This document shows, piece by piece, positions 45,961 to 58,500 of a stretch of DNA of 64,000 nucleotides. Origin of the DNA: Heterobilharzia americana (taxonomy: Eukaryota; Platyhelminthes; Trematoda; Strigeidida; Schistosomatidae). A program made the position numbers and the translations under genes. The notes under the pieces were generated by a model. The model was not told where the DNA came from. It worked only from the letters and a program-made list of their open reading frames with translations, and searched no databases. Each line of letters opens with the position of its first letter. The first letter of the stretch is position 1. The DNA is taken from assembly GCA_944470555.2 (NCBI GenBank), contig OX104134.1, forward strand, positions 11,697,248 to 11,761,247, written 5' to 3'.

Positions 45961-47378
45961 TTATTCTTAAGGTGGAATATACGCATTTCTGATAAGTGCC
46001 GAAGGCGGAAAACTCTCTTAATTATTAACTCCAAAAATGTAATGCCCAATGATGGAATACATCAGTTTATAATGAGCAGTTTCTTCAAACTAACGGATTC
46101 TTTCAGAGAATATCAAAGAGAAATAGTCACTCTGCTGGTTAGATGGATAGTTTCAACTCCAGATTGGAAACTGAGACTAGAGAATTCGGGTAAGATGAGC
46201 ATACATAGATATTTCACACTATCTTTCTATAATATGGTGAATCGACCTAATTCAGAACTGCTGCTAATCACCAGATACGAGCCCACCAACTTAAACCTCT
46301 CTGTCAGACACATCTTCCCTCACTTCAATCCCATCTAGAATTGGGATCGTACAACACTTAACTCTTAGAATTACACGGTGAACACTTCGTGCAGTGGCTT
46401 CCTATTTCACATTCTTTCTGTGACTGACGTTGGTCACTTCAAGTAACACTAATCTCAAGTATTTTCTATCCATTATTATTATTATTGTTATTATTGCCTG
46501 TTATATTTTTGTTTTTTGCTCTATTTATTTCTTCACCTTCTCTCTTCTGCAATGATCACGTGTGAATCAAACAAAGAGAAAAAGTTTTTCAAACGCACAC
46601 ACAAAAAAAACATGAAGTTACGTATACAGTATGTATTTTTCTGTTGACTTTGGGAGAGTGTGTGTTTGAACCTACGTTTCTGCCTGTCTTTGCTTGGTAT
46701 TCTCCTAGAATGCGGGGCAATGTATTACAGAGGAAGCTGGAATATATGCGCTCGAAGACTTAAACACGCACACTATGCACACAAGCACACACATACATAC
46801 AATATATTGCACCTGTTTTTCAGATACAGTGTTTTACTAATAGGAAAATAAAAAGGAATTATGGCGAAATAGAAGGAATAAGTTATTTGTTTATTTAATA
46901 TGAACTTGTGTGTTTCCCAATGTTGTTAACTTTCCTTTTTTCCATAGTCAACCTGGGAAAAATTAACAAATAATAAGAAAGGTGTTTAGGTGAATACTTG
47001 TTTTTTTTCGTCGACTGCTTGCAACATTTTGTTGTTTCTGCTTTAATTCGCTTTTAGAACTCTATCTCTCTCCCTCCTCGTTATCATAGATACAAGCACG
47101 TTCTGTTAGCTGGACGTCTATTCCACACTGTACGTACGGTATGCATGGATTCACACGTACGCGGACACATGCACAAAGGGTGACTAGTACAAAAGCAAAA
47201 CAGCGTACTTTTCTTTTTTGTGTGCACGAGATGTTGACGAAAACCTATTGAAAAACTATTTCTCTGTATGAGTGTGTATAAGAGAGAGTGAGTGAGAAAA
47301 TAAGTTTTTCAGTCAGTTTCTCATTTCCTTTCTAGAATCTCTTGTTGACATGATAACAAGATGAAAGTAAAAGCAATA

Positions 47379-47388
<10 letters not shown>
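45961..47388. other. Region without genes; simple repeats
   Basis: A 98-codon plus frame at 46042-46338 overlaps the possible upstream extension of the Penelope-like element and has no motif. ATT-rich and CACACA-rich runs occur (46477-46497, 46770-46800). From about 46.4 kb the known repeat families are absent. Confidence 0.35.

Positions 47389-47426
<38 letters not shown>
47389..47426. repeat. AAT trinucleotide microsatellite
   Basis: About twelve uninterrupted AAT units, preceded by an imperfect AATAATGATAATGATAAT run. Translation on the minus strand gives a poly-Tyr artefact. Confidence 0.95.
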
Positions 47427-47430
<4 letters not shown>

Positions 47431-49212
47431 TATAAAGGTAGTGATAATATAAATGAAGGGTAGTCAATTGTTATCGTTGTTGTTGTTGTTGTTTTTGTAA
47501 TTCTGTTTCTTTGTATACTGAAAAAACAAAACAAATTTATGTTTAAATGTATGCGAAAGCATAAATAGAACAGGAAAAGAAAATGAAAAAATTATGATAA
47601 TAACAAAAATAACAACAGCCGATTTTTCACTTACTGTCTATCTTATTATGAGAAAAACTGATAGCGAAAAGAAGAAATGCAAAATATTTCATTTAAACCC
47701 AGTTGCATATGTATGTGTGTAAGTGAGTGTTTCTTCTAAGCAGTATATGTATCTAAAAAGGATGTTTTGTTTAATACTGTTTTTCATCTTCCAATTCCAC
47801 TTTTCAGGATAAGCGGGTCAAAAGCAAAGAGGAAATAAGAAAGAAAAAACTGAAAGTTTATTTTACCTCCGCTTTTGTTGCGTTTTCGTTTCACTACACT
47901 AGTAAGATGAACGACTGCACACAGATATTGCGGACGTTGGCATACACGCAACTGCTTGTCAGCGTGTATATGCTTACGGACACACTTATGCACATATGAG
48001 AAATCAAACTGTGCGCTTGAGTGTGTGAGCGTGTTTGTGTCTTTACGCGTCTATATATTGCTGTGCACATCTTCATTTTGCAATTTATAGTTATTTTGTT
48101 ACAGTTGAACAACAAATAGTCAAGAAGAAACAACGAAACAACTTTTTTCAATTAATATTTTTTGCATGATACGTAGCTAAAGACATTACTATAAAGCAAG
48201 AACAGAATTGCATTGCTCTTTATGCAATGTGTCCAGAATTCTCATTAGAAATACTATATAAATAATATGGCTTGGTTCCCTTGTATTCTCTCGGGGTGTA
48301 TATTTCAATTCAGAGCAAAGAACTTATTATAGACAAAGATGTCTCACTGTATACCACTTATTCACTGCATATACTCTTTACAGAAAAATACGAAAGTTAT
48401 ACTACGTGCCCTCATGCATACTTCTTTATTGTTGCCATCATTATGGTTAGGAATAATATCATTTTGTCAAAAATTTACTTTCGACACGAATATTTCCACG
48501 TATCTTCTTGTCTCTATGTATGATAATCTCCCGTTCCCAAACTACAGGTTGAACAATCATACCCAAAACAGATTTACTCAAAAGACTAAGGATACAGGAA
48601 ATTACTTCACACTAAAAGTTTTGAAACAAGTGGATAATGGAAAATATAAACCTAGGGTGAAAAAAAGGATGTTTTCAACCACGACCAACTTCTGCAATCC
48701 TACTCACTAACACTACGTTTAGGTATTTTTTTGTAAAAAAAGTAATGTGAATAATTGTGAAACTCAGCTAGCAATTAACTGAACGTGCATCTAGAAGTAA
48801 ATTTATGTACATGTGTTGTTTGAGTGCTGATATTTACATTTTTAAACTCGTATTGAACAGAGTTATTCCGCTGAGGTACCTGACTGTCCAACAATGTCAA
48901 GTCTTCCGATCAGAATGGTTTCCTCATGAATCGTCGGTTGTATAGTCACCTTAATAAATATTAATTACAGTAGCACCAACAGAAACTGTTAAGTGTTTGG
49001 ATTATGAAAATTCCCTTAGAAATCAATTAGTAGTTATTCTTGATAACCGAGGGTTTGAGTGTTTCTTCTTGTGGTTGTTATGTGATTGTTACTGTCGTCA
49101 ACTTTCATATGCTAGATAGTAAAGGCAGACTACTTAAACGAAGTCCTCATGGTTCACATTTTTCCAAGTATCTAGGTATTCCACTTCACTTGCACAGAAG
49201 TAGGGAATATGG
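47427..49212. other. Microsatellite-rich region without a firm gene
   Basis: Repeat-poor DNA apart from short simple runs. The only long frame is 48339-48710, listed separately. Confidence 0.35.
48339..48710 (+). CDS. 123-codon frame, unknown, probably chance
   Basis: The frame is the longest outside transposon sequence. Its first half is Leu/Ile/Ser-rich and could be read as a hydrophobic segment (MHTSLLLPSLWLGIISF). Its second half is polar (MYDNLPFPNYRLNNHTQNRF, then FTLKVLKQVDNGKYKPRVKK). I recognise no domain and no promoter or splice signal. Long frames of this kind arise by chance in AT-rich DNA. Confidence 0.15.
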   Translation: MSHCIPLIHCIYSLQKNTKVILRALMHTSLLLPSLWLGIISFCQKFTFDTNISTYLLVSMYDNLPFPNYRLNNHTQNRFTQKTKDTGNYFTLKVLKQVDNGKYKPRVKKRMFSTTTNFCNPTH

Positions 49213-49445
49213 ACCATAGGACTCTGGTCCAGTGGCTCAATGGTAACGGGCTGGCCGCGGGACCTGATGGTCCTGGGTTCGGTCCCTGGTGGGGTCATGG
49301 GTATGAACTGCCGAGGAGTCCCATACTAGAACGAAACAACTATCCATTGCTCCCAGGTTTCTAATGACCCTTCAACTAATGTCAATCCAGGATAAATACA
49401 AACCTGAAATCAGTAAATCCTCACAAGCCTCCAAATTGAATTCTG
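49213..49445 (+). mobile_element. SINE-2, best-preserved copy
   Basis: The tRNA-like head has an A box TGGCTCAATGG (49233-49243), which fits TRGYNNANNNG, and a B box GGTTCGGTCCC (49276-49286). It continues with TGGTGGGGTCATGGGTATGA, CATACTAGAACGAAACAACT, a block ATGTCAATCCAGGATAAATA and a tail AAATCAGTAAATCCTCACAA with GCCTCCAAATTGAATTCTG. Copies or fragments lie at 12.5, 21.1, 27.2, 32.5, 32.9, 40.1, 40.4 and 40.9 kb. A standard GCC-rich anticodon region is present but the acceptor stem is not. RNA polymerase III transcription is inferred from the boxes only. Confidence 0.85.
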
Positions 49446-52400
49446 TTTATGAAAATATTTTCCTCCATTACTTGTAAGCTCTTTACTTTTACGTTCTTAT
49501 AATTAGCGTCTTTTTTTCTGTGACTTTAAATCACCAAGATTTCTAGTTAACATAAAGCTGGAACGACAATAATCATGAAGAATGCTAAATTGACCTTACA
49601 ATGTCAATTCCACTTTTAAAGTTCAACATTGGGCTAATTGAATATCAAATCAAGATTTATTGATCGACTGCAGTACAGAAGTGTTTGGCTAATAGGTCTC
49701 TAATGATGCGTCCGTACAGATGACAATGGCTGATGGCTGAACTACATGGCTCACTGAATTATATGCGAAGAATTGTGCTACTAGATTTCAGTGCAATGAC
49801 GGAGTGTTAAGATAATTACTGCCAAACTTGGATCATCATGGTTTCATTCGCTGTAAACGTGTGACATCTCACTGTTAAAAAGTCCGAAAGTAGGACGGAA
49901 CAACTTTTCAGTGTCCTGTAGTTTACACTGTTTAGGTGGTTGATAATGATTTGTGACAAAGTTTACCGGAAAGTACATTTTTACCCTCAAGACAATAATT
50001 CGAGGCACATCTTAACCTCTCACTTTCTTTCAATTGGGAATCTTATTATCAAGATACTATCGATAAGATTTCATTTCCAGTAAAGCAGACGAAAAAACTG
50101 ACTAATTAGGCAGCTAGCCCTTTTACCCGTAGTGATGTTTTACGAGTAAATATTCTTGATCGACTCAACAAAGACGGAAAAAGGAATTATTCGAAAGATG
50201 GGTAAATAAACAGGAATTTCATATTGCTTTTCACTCCTAGTGGACTGGCGAATAAATGTATAAATTGATAAACAAATAAATAAATAGTTTACTGTCCATT
50301 CGACCTATGGCCTTATTTGTTCATTTGTTCTATGCATTAATTGTCACTAAGATCGGCTTTATAAAAAAGAAGAGCGTTTTCATTTTCGTCGTCTTCTTTT
50401 AATTCCTCCTCTTTTCATGAAAGATAAACAAACAGTTAGAATATCACTTCAATTGTTTGCGTTGATTCACTTATAATATATTCAGTCAGCGATTAATTAA
50501 ATAACTATCCCGTTCCCACCACATTCGTCGTCGCTGTCGTCTTCTTTTCTCGGTGGTATAGCTGGCAAAGTAATCAATAAACGAAACGTTAGTTCTCAAG
50601 TTAAAGCAGTAAGTAATAAGAGAGAAAGAGTGCGTGAGCATAAGCATCTACTCAATATTCTTCTTTCTCTCTCCGTTATACAAACACACAAGTAGAGGTA
50701 ATTTGCAAATTAGTGATAAACTACTCAAAAGTGAAAACAGAGATATTGTCATTAAATTAAGCCAGAAAGACAGAAAATATTTTATATTTCAAGATTCTGT
50801 TGAAGATGACGAGAGAGATTGAGCAAAGAAAAAAACTTTACTCAGCATAAATTTAAGACATGGTAAACAAGAAAATGACCTGAATTGACGATATTCAACT
50901 ACTGTTTCAGTGTAGGAATTCGCAATCATTCAATCTATTTGTCAGTCGTTCTTTGCGTTTGTCGGTACATTCACCTATTTTTTGCATCCGTTGTTGAACT
51001 TTTTGTCCGTCTTGCCGTCCATAGTTCATGCATGCGGATAGCATACAAATACACTTACTGCGTGAGAATACATGAGAATACAATTTATAATGATCACAGG
51101 AAATTTTATACTACTTGCAAAATGTTTAAGTAGTATATTTTTCAAATCAATGACATCCAATCGGGAATTCAAATGCATACATTGACTACAGTAAAATTGC
51201 ACAAAATTAGATTGTGCCGAAAAATGCTGAATGCAAGTGTACAAATGATTCACAACTGTTTCTGAAACAACTGAAGATGATTACAAAATCCTGGCTAAAA
51301 ACTGTGTCCCAGAGTTTCTATGGATTTAAGTCACCAACGACACAGACTACTGGGATTATCGTGAGTAATCTAAATAATAACCAATTCTTTACTGACAGCT
51401 ATACAGTCCTTTCACATTTCATCATGTTTTATAAAGCCTTGAATCAAACATTCCTTGTTCTGAGGCAATGTAACCTGATACTGTGTTTAAATCATCTGAG
51501 ATATTCAGAAAATTCACCAATCCATTACGTACGAGTCGCTTGATTGGTATAAATGACTAATGATCTGCTTACATCTGTGGTAAAAGTAGTAGGTTTAGGG
51601 TTCAGACTGGTTGTCTATCACGTTTGAAATAAAGGCGTAGCTGTCAAATCTCCCAGACTGGAGTTGTCAAAAGTAAACGAAGATTGAAGGAATGATCAGT
51701 AGAAGTACAGGAATTGGCAAAATAAAAGCCAATATTTCAGGTAATTGACTATTTAGATGGCAGGTTTCATTTTGCGAAATCAACTCACATATCCGGGTGT
51801 TCAGAATAAACCAGTACTTTAGCCCTATAAAAACACAGGTCATGTGTTGTCTTTGATATTTATTTCTTCTTCTTATGAAGATGGTCTTGACGAAGTAGAT
51901 GTAGTGTAGTGTCTAATGGCTTTCGGTCACATGCAGAGAATTTGAGAATGTCGAATAGTTAACACTTATCAAGAATACTGTTAAACAACACGATTGGTTT
52001 GAAATCATTTGCGAATATATATACAGGCTTTATCAACCAGATAAAAGTGATATAACTATTTGACAGCAATGTGACTCATCTTATATGAGTTCATCAGTGG
52101 CGTATCCAGAGTGATTCATTTCAAGGAGACAAAATATCTTGGTCTGATTTTGATTTTCAATCAAAGGCACCGTAGTGACATTTCACAACCGGAACTTACT
52201 AATCCGGCTGTAATTCTTTCGAACCCAGATAGAATCTTAGTTCGAGTTGGTTCAAGTTTGAAGGAAGTGAATATTTACAGATATTACCGTAGGGAACCTC
52301 AGCTGCAACCGAAAAATAAATTCACAAGAAATCATTCTCATGCATTTTACAATGCCTAAACAGATAGGACGAAGTCTGCATACAAGGTAGCATTTGAATT

Positions 52401-53609
52401 CACTAAGATGCTAGATAAAGGAAGGGAATTTTCGGGAAACTTTACTCTACCCAGGTTCGTGCCCACTTGCATTGGACAACGAGCCATATGTACACCATCA
52501 AGGGAACTGATATGGCCTGGGACATTCGAATCCACACAGCTAATATTTCGTAGTGAACAACATCTTTGGACACAACTGAAAAAATATCTGATTCATAATT
52601 CACTTTTATGCAACTCAAGTTTAGTCATCACGCTGAATTAATTAATCATACAGAAATGCGTCGACAACAAGGGCAGTAGAATTAACTTGTTTTCTAAAAA
52701 ACGGAAATATTTTTACAGACCACAGTGTTACGGTGACTTATTAAGTAATAAATTTAATCCGTGATCATTTACTTCTATGCGTATCTGAATACTTAAGCTT
52801 ACCATCTCGCTGGAAACGGATGATTTCTCAAACGTTGTGCATATGTATTACTAATGAGTGGTAGGGTAAACAAGAAATCTAAATTGAGAACTTAATACTC
52901 AATTAAAACAGCCTGCTTATCTGCCAGTGTGTATTATTGTCTCAGTTTTCTACCTGGAGATCCCTACAGAGTGGAAGAAAGAGATAAAAAATTACATTGA
53001 CTGTCATTCCTTGATACAGTGAGTATATTCTCATTGCAGTGATGAATACAAAACAATCAGGTTGACTGATATTATTATTATTGTTACTGCTCTTAGCAAC
53101 ATGAGATTTACCTATATTTTTATCTTCTAGAGAGTAGAAAAAGGTCTACTCAGCAAGGAGTATCTAATCAAGTGTAATAGGTTTCTTCATCTCCTCTCAA
53201 AAATGTGAGCTGCTGAGAAATTTCGTGTTCGAGAATACGGTACACATACACTTAAGCGCACTGCATTTGTGCTGAGGGTAGGCAAATACAACAAACAGAA
53301 ACAAAGTATCTCAAAATAACTGAGTAGATATATAAATAAATTAATAAATTAAATAAATTAATAATTGATTACGTAAGAGTCATTTTTCATTTCAACTCTA
53401 CGCCTAACTGGTCACTTCATTATGGTATTTTTAGGTCATAAAGAAGTAGGGAGAGAGAGAAAAATTATGAGTGACAAATACTACAGAGATTAACATGTCT
53501 TCTAATTAGTGAGAATACTCTAACATTTTTGCCAATGAAAATGTTGTTAATAGGAATACGTATAGATGGTAGCAACTAGATGAATACTTCCTAAGTGAAT
53601 AGCTTTTTT
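49446..53609. other. Region without a firm gene
   Basis: Frames at 51214-51543 (109 codons), 52111-52359 and 52408-52641 have no recognised motif. A stretch near 52450-52545 shows two B-box-like strings (CCAGGTTCGTGCCC, GACATTCGAATCC) and may be a decayed tRNA-derived repeat. Small ATT and GAGAGA runs are scattered. Confidence 0.3.
50690..50823 (+). CDS. Candidate terminal exon, unknown protein
   Basis: A pyrimidine-rich tract (TTCTTCTTTCTCTCTCCG, then ACAAACACACAAG) precedes a frame reading RGNLQISDKLLKSENRDIVI and KLSQKDRKYFIFQDSVEDDE to a stop at 50821-50823. The polar, charged composition is protein-like. I recognise no family. The exon start is a guess from the acceptor-like AG near 50691. 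A chance frame is quite possible. Confidence 0.15.
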
Positions 53610-53639
53610 TAATTGTTGAATGAGATTGGTAAAGGTTTG

Positions 53640-54420
53640 TGGTATTCCGTAGTGTTGCAGCAACTGCCAAATTACTTGTCGGTCGACGCTATCAAAGGCC
53701 TTCTCAAAGTCGATGAATTTGAGGTAGAGAGTTGACTGCCATGCTATACTCTGTTCTATGATGATGAGAAGTGTAGCGTTGCAATTTGGTCAGCACATGA
53801 TTTGTACTTCCTGAATCCAGCCTGTTTCTGTCGTAGTTTTGAATCCAGAGCATTTTCGTTATAGTCTCTCCAGGATGATGCGGCCTAATATTTTGCTTGG
53901 GGTGGACACAGAAATAGGAATGATGCCTCACCAGTTCTCGCAAAGACTTAGGTTGCCCTTCCTTAGAAGTTTGACAAGGTAGCCATTCTTCCAATTGCCA
54001 GGGACCTTCCCTACCTTTCAGACCTTCTGCAATAGTGGTGTAAGCATGTCCGATGTTGTCTCTGCATCTCCTCTCAGTACTTTTGGAGGAATTCCATCTG
54101 GGCCTGCTGCTTTCCCGCATTTCAGTAGCTTTATGGCGTTTAGGACTTCAACCTTCTTCGGAGGGACTGTGTTCACTGATAGTCCTGTGACTGCAGGTGG
54201 TTGTCGATTCAGGAGCTTTTGGAAGTGGTCAACCCATCTTTTCTTTTGTTTCTCCTCTTTGGTTACTAGCTTTCCTTCACTATCTTTCATTGGTTTCATC
54301 TGTGTTGATCTCTTCCCTCCCTCTCAGTAACCTGGTTATTTGATATAGTGTTGTCACGTCTCTATCTCTCCTACCTGCAGCCTGTTCTGCTTCACTTGCC
54401 AATGTGTCGTGGAAGTGTCT
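53640..54420 (-). pseudogene. RTE reverse transcriptase, N-terminal half (broken)
   Basis: Blocks in order: TLASEAEQAAG and TTLYQITRLLRG (about 54410-54330), EEKQKKRWVDHFQKLLNR, VLNAIKLLKCGKAAGPDGIP (54142-54083), a frameshifted stretch with EGLKGREGPWQLEEWLPCQT, and LKFIDFEKAFDSVDRQVIWQ (about 53725-53665), which holds the first catalytic Asp and its neighbour. KCGKAAGPDGIP and FIDFEKAFDSVD are characteristic of RTE-type elements such as schistosome SR2. The remainder of the palm, including the second Asp pair, is absent. Confidence 0.85.
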
Positions 54421-54509
54421 TTTGTCTTTCCACATGACTCCTCTTCACTTCTTTGTCCAGTGTAGTGTTTTATACATTGTGCTCAGTTCCTCTTTTCGTT
54501 GTTCATTTC

Positions 54510-54551
54510 TGCACTGCACTGTATTGCACTGCACTGCACTGCACTGCACTG
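54510..54551. repeat. CACTG pentanucleotide repeat inside RTE copy 2
   Basis: The equivalent of 3876-3917, interrupted by GTATT instead of ATTAC; the interruption pattern distinguishes the two copies. Confidence 0.85.
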
Positions 54552-55009
54552 GTTCATCTCCTGCTTCACCATCTTCTTCTCTCCACCCAATCAGCTGCCA
54601 TGTGTTTGTGCAGATCCATTCCTTGTCTTGTTTCTTCTTCTTCTTCTTTTCTAACACGCTTATGCAGGTTTCCTTCCACATTCCTTCCAAAGACTTCCAG
54701 TGTTCTTCCAAACAGGTTTCTTCAGGAATGTCACTTAATATCTCTCATTTTTTTCCCGATGGCTGACGTGAAGATGTCCTTTGTAGTTCCGTACTTCACT
54801 TTCTGTTCTAGGTGGGTGTTGAACATGAACTGTGGTTGTCTGTCACCAGCTTCTGTGAAGGCTTTCAACTTGATTTGGAAGGTTCCTTGCACTTGACAGT
54901 GAGTGGTGTGAACCTATATCTGCTCACCTTCTTGATCTTGTGTCCAGTAGACTGCATCTCCAATTTCTTCACATTGAGATGAAATCGATGTGATTTTTAG
55001 CGTAATTCT

Positions 55010-55500
55010 CGTTCATTTCACCAAGTGCTTCTCGACCCATGGCCACTTCTCTTTCTGTGTTGTTCACGCCCAGTTTGGCATTCATATCGTCCATTAGAAT
55101 TTTGATGTCGCCATCTGGAGTGGGGTCTCATCCAGTACCGATTGCAGTTGTCTGTAGAATTCATCCTTCTTCTCTTCATCTGCATTATTTGTAGGTGAGT
55201 AGTATTGAATGATTGTGACTTTCCTTCCTTTTGAGTTGAATCTTGGTGTCATGATTGTGATCCTGCAGGAGGAGATTTGTTCCCACTGCATGAGAGAGAG
55301 GCTTCGATGTTCTTGGCGACATCATGATAGCCACTTGAAAACTAAGTGTGCTGGTGGTTGTCTTCTGGGTGACAATATTGGAGTAGATTATTGACTCTGC
55401 AGTAAAGAGTTTTAAGAGTCCACTTCCATTCCATCTGGTCTCGCAGATTCCCAGCATTTCAGTGCTATACCTTCTCATCTGTTTTGCAATCATGGCAGCC
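55010..55500 (-). pseudogene. APE-type endonuclease domain, RTE copy 2
   Basis: The frame MIAKQMRRYSTEMLGICETR (55493-55434) and WNGSGLLKLFTAES continues in further frames into SRITIMTPRFNSKGRKVTII and QYYSPTNNADEEKKDEFYRQ. ETRW and the YSPT motif are typical of these nucleases. Frameshifts break the chain between blocks. Compared with copy 1 the N-terminal IAKQM is intact, but the VRTM segment upstream is missing because the copy is 5'-truncated. Confidence 0.8.
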
Positions 55501-55507
55501 TTGCCAG

Positions 55508-58500
55508 GTTGCTCACTTTAGCTTTGATCGGACAATCTCATACACACGCATACTTACTAGTCATGGATATTTATATAAATTATTACAAAGGACAAATTAG
55601 TTGAAAAAGTAATCAATTTAATAAAGGGTAAGATTGCTAGTTTGGAGGTCAAATGGTAGGTGAAAAGATAGTATATTACATTAATCAACATTGGTATTAA
55701 AAGTAGGTTACCAAGGTAGGTTAAATGTAACGTATAGCTACAGCTTCAACAAAGGGAGTATCTTTCAAAGTAAATTGACAAAACTGTTCTCAATGAGATC
55801 ATCAACCACTGAGAAGTTTGAAACCTATACATTGACATGGTTGGGTGCAGAGGATTATTGGGTTTGTAGGTTTTCGGAAGGCCGTATCAATTAACCTCCT
55901 AAATAACGGTTTGCCCCTCTATTAAATCGATTATTTTCTCAACGAATTCATCCTTCCTAATATTTCATATAAATATGCGCGATAAGTAAGTGTGAGTGTG
56001 ATGAGATTATTCGGAACTCATTGAGGTAGTACATCAGACATTTCAGATGAACTACATCCTATCGTTCTTTGGAATTTAAAAAAAAGACTAGCTGTTTCAA
56101 GTTCATATTACATTTTACTTTTACACTTTTTTCTTAAACAGTTGCATATCTTTTTACATGACTGTCGGTCAAGCAAACCAAAAACAGAGAGAAAAAAGAG
56201 ACTTAATTAGCAAATGGGATACCAGCTGAGCAAGTAGAAACTAGCTTTGATAACTTGAAGGACGCTGATTTTAATCTTACCACTATCCAGCTTTCATAGT
56301 AAATCGCTAGTTTGGCTCATTTAAACCTTATAAAAATTTTGTGTTTTAATACAGTGACCGTCAGCACGAGTGGATCCCTAAGTGTGTAGCGATAACGTCA
56401 CTTGTGTGAATTACATCATGATTTAGAAGGTCGTTTTCATACCTTACTTTCAACAGTATTAAATGTTTCACAAACTGACTGATGCGTGAAATATAAAAGC
56501 AAAGATAAGTTGTCCAACTAAGAATTGTATTCAGCTTCAACTCAGCGTAATTGTCTTCATAATACCTTCCGTCCAGAAGATTAGAGGGTCTTTTGACGAC
56601 AAATCAAGCATAGATCTAAAGCTCTTGAAAGTCTTCACATGTTTTCCTAGAATTCTGAATAGTGTATTTTATATTCTTTCTAAAGTTAAAATCTACACAG
56701 ACCTGCTGCTTACTGTATTCAGTGAATGAGTTGTGGATACTAAGTGTTTCGTTTCTCTTAAAAATCCTCCAATATTAACTTAACCTGCTACACGCAGCTG
56801 AAATTTTCTTTTATGTCAGTTTTTCTGCTCTATAGAGCAGTTAATAATTAGGTTGGAATATCTCCAAGGAATAAAGAAATTTTTAGGATTTCTTAACCCG
56901 ATTATTTGTGTCGTGATTTGTCTTCTCTTTGAAGCTGAGTTTTCCTATTACTTCACCCACCGGTTTTTCTATCTTTATCTCCACTGAAACCTTGATAAGT
57001 TACAGTAGATACATTGTAGTTTATTTGCAATGAAAGTGAAGCATTCTATTTGTTCTGTAGTCTGAAGTAGGTTAAATAAATCGGATTAGTCTTGAGTGAG
57101 TGACTTTTCCACTCGTCAATTGAGGTTGATGTAGTTAACTTTCATTGACGATTCTATGAAACTTTCGATGGAACAGAGGTGAAATTTAGTTGACTAAATA
57201 AACTAAGGCATATCACGTTAACTGTTTAATGATATCTCTTATTAGTTGGAGTTTACTAATTTCCCTCTTCCGAATGCAGGCAGCGTTCAGAATAAATGAA
57301 GTATAAGAATTCAGAATGAGAATGTTATTCATGTGCAAAACACGTGAAACATGTGCAGTTGAACTTGTAATTCTGTCTGATCCATTATATGTATGTTTTT
57401 AAAGAATTTGTATTAATTGAAACAAGTGAAGATGTCTTTTAGCGCTGCTGATATATCTACGTTTGTGTGTTTATATAATTTGATGAGAATAGTTATGGAC
57501 ATTTGAAGAGGATACCCATCAACTTTCTTTTGCTTCAATAAAATAATGTCCTGTATAAATGTAATAATTTTGCAAGTAGGGCAAATCATGCTGAGAAAAG
57601 AATCTGGATCTTTAACCAGTTTAACCACTTTTCTGCTCCCCTAAGATATTCATTTGTCCATTTTTACTGTAATCATGTTATAACACTAGCAAAATACTCA
57701 TTCACTCATACGCTCACTTATATCCAAGTTGTTGTTTCTTAACAAAGAGTGAAAGTAGCAAAAAAATCCCTTCTCATAATTATACCGGTGAAAGATGGTG
57801 AAAGAAGCTTCCATGTATCTCATTTCAGCTCTTCCATTCACCTTTTCATATATTTCATATAAAGCAAATTATTCTGCTGGTTCACTGTAAGTGAGTCGGT
57901 TATGAAACAAGGCGATTATTTCTATTTCACAAGTTGTTGTTGTTGTCCATGATGTTGATGTTGATGCAGAACAGAATGACAATGATTCACATGAGTTGAG
58001 TTCCAAAGGAGTCCACCGAAGGTTTCATTTGTTTCTAGTGTTATGTGTGTCTGTGTTCATCTGGATGAAGGTTTGTGAATGAGTGAGTGCACCTTATTTC
58101 AATGCATAGTTCTTAGAAGAAAACAGTTATGATAATAATAATAATTATAATAACAATAATAATAACAAAAAAACGAATAGAAAAATCTCTTCGCATAGTT
58201 TGAGAGAATTTCTGACAGATTACAACAGAAAACTAGTTTCATGACTAGAATTAATGATTGTTATGGGTACAGATAATCAATGAAAGTAAAATCAAACAAT
58301 ACTAATGCCATCACGGTGATGTATTTGAGAAAAGAATAAAAAAATTAGAGAAGAAAAGATGAAGAAAGTGCATGAGTTTAATGCTTACTGACATTCCCTT
58401 TTGTTTTATATAAATACACACACTTGTTGTATTCATGGTTTCCTTAGCTTGCACAAACAGCTATGAACTCATAAGCTGGCTGTTTCTCGCTCTTTCCCTC

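Larger units (their letters stand above)
53610..55507 (-). mobile_element. RTE-type LINE, copy 2 (endonuclease and RT)
   Basis: On the minus strand the order is endonuclease N-terminus (55507-55010), a linker with the CACTG microsatellite (54551-54510), then the RT (about 54420-53610). It is truncated at both ends: the leader and tRNA-like module of copy 1 are missing upstream of 55507, and the RT breaks off after IPQTFTNLIQQL (about 53650-53610), before the catalytic YADD box. It shares 1.1 kb with copy 1 in the same orientation. Several frameshifts occur in the RT. Confidence 0.88.

Noticed and set aside
47313..47534. Minus-strand frame with a poly-Tyr tract
   Set aside because: Translation of the AAT microsatellite.
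51214..51543. 109-codon plus-strand frame
   Set aside because: AT-driven composition, no motif, no splice evidence.
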